Below, one piece after another: positions 6,731-10,943 of a stretch of DNA of 10,943 nucleotides (position 1 is the first letter of the stretch; every line of letters begins with the position of its first letter). Where the stretch lies: the NCBI GenBank assembly GCA_946481605.1, contig CAMLPA010000078.1, forward strand, positions 1 to 10,943, in the 5' to 3' direction. The notes beneath the pieces are model-generated. The model was given only the letters and a program-made list of their open reading frames with translations. It was not told where the DNA came from and searched no databases. The translations under genes were made by a program, and so were the position numbers. Source of the DNA: an uncultured Flavihumibacter sp. (GTDB taxonomy: Bacteria; Bacteroidota; Bacteroidia; Chitinophagales; Chitinophagaceae).

Positions 6731-7228
6731 ATGAAAAAGTTATTTGTAGCCGCGGCTTTCCTGCTGGGCATGGGTATTTCCGCCGCACAGGCACAGAGTG
6801 GCAGTATGGGTTCAAGTTACCAGACGGCTTTAGGGGTGAAATTCTATCCCGGAGCACTTTCCATTAAGCATTTTGTAGGTGAGAACAGGGCCGTGGAAGG
6901 ATTGGCCAGTTTCTGGCGTTATGGTGCCAGAATTACAGGTTTATATGAAATCCATGGCGATATCAACGGCGCGCCAGGACTGAAATGGTACGTAGGACCA
7001 GGTGCGCACATCGGGTTCTGGAACGACCGCGGCCGCAGGTATTATTACGACGGTCCACGCGACGGCGGCGCTTATTTTGGGGTAGATGGGGTACTCGGCC
7101 TCGATTACAAAATAAATGGCGCTCCGATTAACCTGAGTATAGACTGGCAACCCAGTTTTTCTTTCGGAACGGATCATTCCGGGTTTGATGGCGGATGGGG
7201 TGGTTTTGCGGTAAGGTATACGTTTTAG
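6731..7228 (+). CDS. Small secreted, probably outer-membrane beta-barrel protein of unknown function
   Basis: I do not recognise a characterised function. The 165-residue product starts with a classical signal peptide (MKKLFVAAAFLLGMG, with probable cleavage after AQA at residue 21). The mature part of about 144 residues is rich in Gly and aromatic residues, has alternating short strands (ALGVKFYPGALSIKHF, LDYKINGAPINLSIDW, GGFAVRYTF) and ends in Phe. These are marks of a small outer-membrane beta-barrel. The blocks GLYEIHGDINGAPGLKWYVGPGAHIGF and GVDGVLGLDYKINGAPINLS look like a conserved Bacteroidota family, from memory. The ATG at 6731 is chosen because it directly begins the signal peptide; extending upstream would pass the promoter box. 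It diverges from rimO and converges on glgC with a hairpin between. A periplasmic soluble protein is possible. Confidence 0.8.
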   Translation: MKKLFVAAAFLLGMGISAAQAQSGSMGSSYQTALGVKFYPGALSIKHFVGENRAVEGLASFWRYGARITGLYEIHGDINGAPGLKWYVGPGAHIGFWNDRGRRYYYDGPRDGGAYFGVDGVLGLDYKINGAPINLSIDWQPSFSFGTDHSGFDGGWGGFAVRYTF

Positions 7229-7251
7229 TTGTTTCCGCAGGAATATTTTTT

Positions 7252-7405
7252 CTCGCAAAGGCGCGAAGGCGCAAAGGAGCATTCTTAATTCTCATGAATA
7301 TTTTCTTAAATAGAAAGCGGGTGTATATTAATGATACACCCGCTTTCTATTTATCCGGTTGTTCCAGAATAAACGTGCCACTTTGCGCCTTCGCGCCTTT
7401 GCGAG
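7252..7405. repeat. Nested inverted-repeat element between convergent genes (25-bp outer arms)
   Basis: Perfect 25-bp inverted arms at 7252-7276 and 7381-7405 flank 104 bp. Each arm is built from 8-nt units: CGCAAAGG, CGCGAAGG, CGCAAAGG at 7254-7277, with the complement at 7380-7403 differing only in the last base. The centre carries a separate perfect 20-bp hairpin. The arms start 23 nt after the stop of the 6731-7228 gene and 3 nt from the stop of glgC. G/C-rich GCAAAGGCGC-type repeats are, from memory, scattered in many Bacteroidota genomes, which would make this a REP- or MITE-like insertion. No flanking target duplication is visible. Confidence 0.85.
7307..7353. terminator. Perfect 20-bp hairpin, probable bidirectional terminator
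   Basis: Arms 7307-7326 and 7334-7353 are exact reverse complements, with a 7-nt loop (ATTAATG). The core GCGGGTGTAT/ATACACCCGC is G/C-rich and the outer part A/T-rich, so on either strand the 3' side of the stem ends in a U-rich stretch (CTTTCTATTTA). There is no separate long U-tract after it. Its place between two convergent genes fits termination from both sides. Confidence 0.75.
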
Positions 7406-7408
7406 CCA

Positions 7409-8686
7409 CTAAATCACAAACCCATTCGGAATCACCGCCCCTTTCTTAATCACGATAATACCATCTTTTATCGTGTACAGCGAGTGATCCGCATCTTCGA
7501 GGTGCGGTCCCCCATTGATGCGAACATCATCTCCTATGCGGCAGTTCTTATCTACGAGGGCATTCTTGATGAAGCAACGGTTGCCGATGCCCATTAGTGG
7601 GATGCCATTTTTATTGGAGTGTTCAATTTCCTCCAGGGTCTGGTAGTAATCGTTCCCCATGATGTAACTGCTTACAACAGTGGTACCGTATCCGATACGG
7701 GAGCGTATGCCAGCCAGACAGTGCTCCAAACGCGAGGCATTAATAATACAACCTTCAGCGATGATCGTTTTTTCGAGGGTCGTGCCACTTATTTTGGAGG
7801 GAGGCAACATCCTCGCCCGGGTATATATGGCGCGGGAATTATCAAAAAGATTGAATTCAGGAAGATCCTGTGTTAGGCCGAGGTTGGCTTCAAAGAAGGA
7901 ATAGATGTTTCCGATATCGGTCCAGTACCCATCATACTGGTAACTGATTACCGCATGTTTTTCGAGGGATTTTGGAAGAATTTCCTTGCCAAAATCTGTA
8001 TCATCCTTAAACGTATCAGTGAGCATTTCCACGAGCAGCTTCTTGTTGAAAATGTAAATCCCCATGGAAGCGAGGTGACTTCTGCCCTGCAATTTCATTT
8101 TTTCACCGGTGTCGCTGGCCCACTGCGCGAGCAGTTCTTCCCCTTTCGGCTTTTCAATGAACGAGGTGATCCAGTTATCGCTGTCTGTTTTGAGGATGCC
8201 GAAATCAGAAGCTTCTCTTTTGGCCACGGGAATGGTGGCAATGGAGATGTCTGCATTGTTGTTGATGTGGTTCTCCAGCATCTCATTAAAATCCATCTGG
8301 TAAAGCTGGTCGCCGGAAAGGATGAGGATATAATCTGCTTCGTGTTGCTGGAGATGGCGTAGCGATTTCCGAACCGCATCGGCCGTTCCCTGGTACCAGG
8401 ACGGGTTATCCGGCGTTTGTTCAGCGGCGAGGATATCCACGAAAGCGCTGCTGAAAATACTGAAATGATAGGTATTCTTAATGTGTTTATTGAGGGATGC
8501 GGAGTTGAACTGGGTAAGCACGAACATGCGGGTGATGCCCGAGTTCATACAGTTGGAAATGGGAATGTCCACCAGGCGGTATTTACCTGCGATGGGAACG
8601 GCTGGCTTGCTTCGCGTTGCTGTAAGCGGGTAGAGACGGGTTCCGGCGCCGCCGCCCAGGATTACAGCCAGGACAGATTTACTCAT
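7409..8686 (-). CDS. glgC: Glucose-1-phosphate adenylyltransferase (ADP-glucose pyrophosphorylase), cyanobacterial/plant type
   Basis: GlgC makes ADP-glucose from glucose-1-phosphate and ATP, the committed and usually allosteric step of glycogen synthesis. The 425 residues show the nucleotidyltransferase signature GGGAGTRL (11-18), KPAVPIAGKYRLVDIPISNC (27-46), WYQGTADAVRK (97-107), SGDQLYQMD (124-132) and the sugar-phosphate site FIEKP (176-180). A left-handed beta-helix C terminus has repeats such as IIAEGCIINAS and VDKNCRIGDDVRI. Stretches such as VLTQFNSASLN, ILAAEQTPDNP and ARMLPPSK read like cyanobacterial and plant enzymes rather than E. coli GlgC. The ATG at 8684-8686 lies 25 bp after the glgA stop, so glgA-glgC are probably one transcript. 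The stop codon is 3 nt from the repeat element. Confidence 0.95.
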   Translation of the reverse strand: MSKSVLAVILGGGAGTRLYPLTATRSKPAVPIAGKYRLVDIPISNCMNSGITRMFVLTQFNSASLNKHIKNTYHFSIFSSAFVDILAAEQTPDNPSWYQGTADAVRKSLRHLQQHEADYILILSGDQLYQMDFNEMLENHINNNADISIATIPVAKREASDFGILKTDSDNWITSFIEKPKGEELLAQWASDTGEKMKLQGRSHLASMGIYIFNKKLLVEMLTDTFKDDTDFGKEILPKSLEKHAVISYQYDGYWTDIGNIYSFFEANLGLTQDLPEFNLFDNSRAIYTRARMLPPSKISGTTLEKTIIAEGCIINASRLEHCLAGIRSRIGYGTTVVSSYIMGNDYYQTLEEIEHSNKNGIPLMGIGNRCFIKNALVDKNCRIGDDVRINGGPHLEDADHSLYTIKDGIIVIKKGAVIPNGFVI

Positions 8687-8711
8687 ACTATGGTATTTGA
8701 TGCTGAATGGC

Positions 8712-10130
8712 TCAGCTTATTATGGATTGATATACGTTACAATATTGTTCTGCACTTTTGTCCCAACTGAAATCGAGTTTCATCATATACTCCCTTACCT
8801 TTCCCAGTTGCTCTTTGTTTTTATACAAATCCAGTGCCCGGTACATGGCGTGTGTCAATTCCCCAACAGTGGCTTCGCGGAACCGGATGCCATATCCCTG
8901 GTGGTCGCCGATATCGATCACGGTATCACGGAGTCCACCGGTATCCCGTACCAGCGGAACGGTGCCGTAACGCATGGCGTACATCTGGTTCAATCCGCAG
9001 GGCTCTACCCTGCTGGGCATCAGAAGGAAGTCGGCTCCGGCATACATCTGGTGACTCAGCGTTTCGTTGTAGCCGATGAATACGTTGTAATCGCCGGCAT
9101 ACTTCTCTTTTAACTCCAACAACCTGCTTTCCACCCAGGGTTCGCCACTCCCCAGCACCAGGATGCTCATATTTCTTCCTATATAATAGAATGCATCTTC
9201 AATGGCACCAGGCAACAGATCAGCAGCCTTCTCCCCCACCAGCCTACCGATAAATACAAACAAAGGCTTCTGAGGGTTCAGTCCAAACACTTCACAAAGT
9301 GTTTTTTTGTTGCCCAACTTACCCTTAGCCATACCCGAAATATTGTAATGGTCCTGCAGATAGGTATCGGTTGCGGGATCCCATATCTTATCATCAATAC
9401 CATTCAGTATGCCAACACTTTTCCCTCTTTCCGCGCGGAGCAGGGATTCCAGGCCGTTCGCTGCACCCTGTAACTCTTCCAGGTAACTCCAGCTAACCGT
9501 AGTAACGCGACTGGCACATTTGATGCCGCAGGCAAGCGGATTGATGGTATTGTTCCAATCCAGCATCCCCCATTTCCAGGGATCATACGGCGGAATAAGG
9601 TGTTGCCTGTCCCAGCCAAACCAGCCTTGGTACTGCGCATTGTGGATGGTAAGTACCGTTGGTATGGCAGCAAGATGCCGGTAAGCGTAGCAATGCTGGA
9701 GCATGAAAGGGATAAGCGCGGTGTGGTGATCGTGCACATGCACTACATCGGGGCGGTGATTCCACCTCGATATCCAGTCACAGAAAGCGATCTGGAAAGA
9801 AAGGAACCTTTCGGTATCGTCGTAATAACCGTAGATGCGTTCCCGATCGAGCAGTCCGTTTACATCAATCAGGTATAAATCGAAGCCGAGTTTATTGTTC
9901 TTTTCCTTGATGACACTGTAGTGGAAGGAATTATTCCCCATATAAGCGCCACCTTCATGCACCAGTTCCCATTCATTTTCATAGAGAAATTTTGTGCGGT
10001 ACATGGGCATCACCACTTTGGCGATATGCCCGGCGGCATTGAGGTATTTGGGCAGGGCGCCCACCACATCTCCCAATCCCCCGGCTTTGGCCACGGGATA
10101 ACATTCTGCACTAACATGTATGATTTCCAT
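8712..10130 (-). CDS. glgA: Glycogen synthase (ADP-glucose-dependent, GT5)
   Basis: GlgA moves glucose from ADP-glucose onto the growing alpha-1,4-glucan. The 472-residue length matches bacterial GlgA (477 in E. coli). The N-terminal KAGGLGDVVGALP (15-27) is the ADP-glucose-binding motif, KTGGL in E. coli. HDHHT (133-137) and ILNGIDDKIWDP (241-252) follow. The second Rossmann domain has GRLVGEK (295-301), with Arg and Lys that contact the nucleotide-sugar phosphates, and EPCGLNQMYAMRYGT (376-390), with Glu376 in the catalytic position. The start is ATG at 10128-10130; AAGG just before it is too close to act as a Shine-Dalgarno. glgC follows after 25 bp, placing consecutive pathway enzymes together. 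No branching or debranching enzyme gene is in the window. The 86 bp upstream lack a convincing promoter, so read-through from the lipoprotein gene is possible. Confidence 0.96.
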   Translation of the reverse strand: MEIIHVSAECYPVAKAGGLGDVVGALPKYLNAAGHIAKVVMPMYRTKFLYENEWELVHEGGAYMGNNSFHYSVIKEKNNKLGFDLYLIDVNGLLDRERIYGYYDDTERFLSFQIAFCDWISRWNHRPDVVHVHDHHTALIPFMLQHCYAYRHLAAIPTVLTIHNAQYQGWFGWDRQHLIPPYDPWKWGMLDWNNTINPLACGIKCASRVTTVSWSYLEELQGAANGLESLLRAERGKSVGILNGIDDKIWDPATDTYLQDHYNISGMAKGKLGNKKTLCEVFGLNPQKPLFVFIGRLVGEKAADLLPGAIEDAFYYIGRNMSILVLGSGEPWVESRLLELKEKYAGDYNVFIGYNETLSHQMYAGADFLLMPSRVEPCGLNQMYAMRYGTVPLVRDTGGLRDTVIDIGDHQGYGIRFREATVGELTHAMYRALDLYKNKEQLGKVREYMMKLDFSWDKSAEQYCNVYQSIIS

Positions 10131-10216
10131 CCTTAAAATTGTTGACGTTCAGTTCCCGCCATCAATTTAAGGAAGCTATTTCTATTTACCGAAAAAAAAG
10201 CAATAAAAATGATATC

Positions 10217-10912
10217 TTATTTACTGGCATTCAATCCATTCATTCTTCCGGCACCGATGTAATGAGATTTCCAGTAAGCCTCATCAAGGTCAGAAATCAT
10301 CACACCACTTGAAGTGGAGGCATGCACGAATTTATTGTTCCGTAGGTACACCCCAACGTGCGCTATGGCTCCCTTCCGCCTTGCGGAGAAAAACACCAGG
10401 TCGCCTTCTATAAGGTCATCCCGTTTTACGGGCAATGTGGCATCGTGTTGTTCCCTGCTGGTGCGGGGTAAGGATAGCCCGTAGACGGAAGACGCGAAGA
10501 ATACGGTAAAAGCGGAGCAATCGATACCCGATTTAGTGGTGCCGCCCATTCTGTAAGGCGTTCCGTACCATTCTTCGATGAAAGGAATTGCGGGATGATT
10601 CGAGAGTTCTTCCACCGGAACATCCATCAGAATACCGTATTTAAACTGGAGGGAACTGCTGGTTTCAATATCGGCCAGCCCCGTGTTTTTACGGATATTG
10701 GGTTTCTCCGCTTTATATGCTGTCAGTTTCTGATTGTTCGTGGTGGATTCCTGCTCGATGGTAATGTCGAGGAATTTAGGTGAATGGCCAGAGGAAGTAG
10801 TTGCGTTCTGACCGGTTCCTTTTGCTACACGGGCGGTTCCGCATCCTGTCAATGCAATGCCGGCCGCAATAAATATGCTCAGGTATTTCAAAAGACTGAT
10901 TTTAAAATTCAC
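10217..10912 (-). CDS. NlpC/P60-family lipoprotein, probable peptidoglycan endopeptidase (Spr/MepS-like)
   Basis: The 231-residue product begins with a lipoprotein signal peptide ending in the lipobox LTGC (Cys24). A low-complexity linker of about 70-80 residues follows, then an NlpC/P60 cysteine-peptidase domain from about residue 109. The catalytic triad is visible: Cys132 in GIDCSAF, His185 in AHVGVYL and His197 in KFVHASTSSG. Such enzymes cleave D-Glu/diaminopimelate-type bonds in peptidoglycan stem peptides; E. coli Spr/MepS is the closest style. No Lys-Asp/Glu-rich surface-export signal follows Cys24, so I infer that it faces the periplasm. The start is a GTG at 10910-10912; an ATG two bases upstream is out of frame and runs straight into TGA. 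A promoter box lies about 20 nt upstream, and glgA follows after 86 bp on the same strand. Confidence 0.92.
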   Translation of the reverse strand: MNFKISLLKYLSIFIAAGIALTGCGTARVAKGTGQNATTSSGHSPKFLDITIEQESTTNNQKLTAYKAEKPNIRKNTGLADIETSSSLQFKYGILMDVPVEELSNHPAIPFIEEWYGTPYRMGGTTKSGIDCSAFTVFFASSVYGLSLPRTSREQHDATLPVKRDDLIEGDLVFFSARRKGAIAHVGVYLRNNKFVHASTSSGVMISDLDEAYWKSHYIGAGRMNGLNASK

Positions 10913-10933
10913 ATTCGGTTAGCAAGAACCGTG

Positions 10934-10941
10934 CAAATATA
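10934..10941 (-). promoter_or_regulatory. -7 promoter box for the NlpC/P60 lipoprotein gene
   Basis: On the minus strand TATATTTG matches TAnnTTTG and ends 21 nt before the GTG at 10912. The predicted leader is about 15 nt, the same arrangement as at pdhA. The -33 element would fall outside the window, so the call rests on one box plus position. Confidence 0.6.
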
Positions 10942-10943
10942 GG

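Noticed and set aside
10161..10170. TAAATTGA on the minus strand as a -7 box for glgA
   Set aside because: It differs from TAnnTTTG at two of the fixed positions and has no partner element, so it was not called.
10190..10216. A/T-rich stem followed by a run of T on the minus strand, as a terminator after the NlpC/P60 gene
   Set aside because: The stem is only about five A-T pairs (AATAA with TTATT), too weak to support a terminator from sequence alone.
1..10943. CRISPR array, tRNA/rRNA genes, transposase, toxin-antitoxin pair or defence cassette
   Set aside because: No regularly spaced repeats, RNA gene features or matching coding motifs were seen; nearly all of the window is filled by recognised chromosomal genes.

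Overview
The window looks like ordinary chromosomal DNA of a Bacteroidota bacterium, probably in or near the family Chitinophagaceae. Three things point there. The TAnnTTTG form of the Bacteroidota -7 promoter box sits just upstream of five genes. Shine-Dalgarno sequences are almost absent. The gene content also fits: bacillithiol enzyme BshC in a Gram-negative setting, a stand-alone pdhA, and a cyanobacterial/plant-type GlgC beside GlgA. The family-level placement is an inference from protein style; no rRNA gene is present.

Layout. On the minus strand (2507 down to 1) runs a likely operon: pdhA (pyruvate dehydrogenase E1 alpha), a membrane-anchored YfgM-like TPR protein, ribH (lumazine synthase), and the first 73 codons of a LutA/YkgE-type Fe-S protein that leaves the window on the left. 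A 109-bp divergent promoter region separates pdhA from recF (plus strand, 2617-3696). recF converges on and overlaps bshC by 6 bp. bshC lies downstream of rimO on the minus strand (6641 down to 3691). A second divergent promoter region (6642-6730) serves rimO and a small secreted, probably outer-membrane protein of unknown function (6731-7228). That gene converges on glgC across a 180-bp gap, which holds a nested inverted-repeat element: a perfect 20-bp hairpin inside perfect 25-bp outer arms. The minus strand from 10912 down to 7409 then carries an NlpC/P60 lipoprotein, glgA (glycogen synthase) and glgC (ADP-glucose pyrophosphorylase).

The genes fall into housekeeping themes: central carbon metabolism (PdhA, perhaps LutA feeding pyruvate), riboflavin (RibH), DNA repair (RecF), ribosome modification (RimO), low-molecular-weight thiol synthesis (BshC), glycogen synthesis (GlgA and GlgC acting in sequence) and peptidoglycan remodelling (NlpC/P60). 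I found no defence island, CRISPR array, phage, transposase gene, tRNA or rRNA. The most unusual structure is the repeat element at 7252-7405. No intergenic gap exceeds 300 bases, and nothing here amounts to a clear novel multi-gene system.
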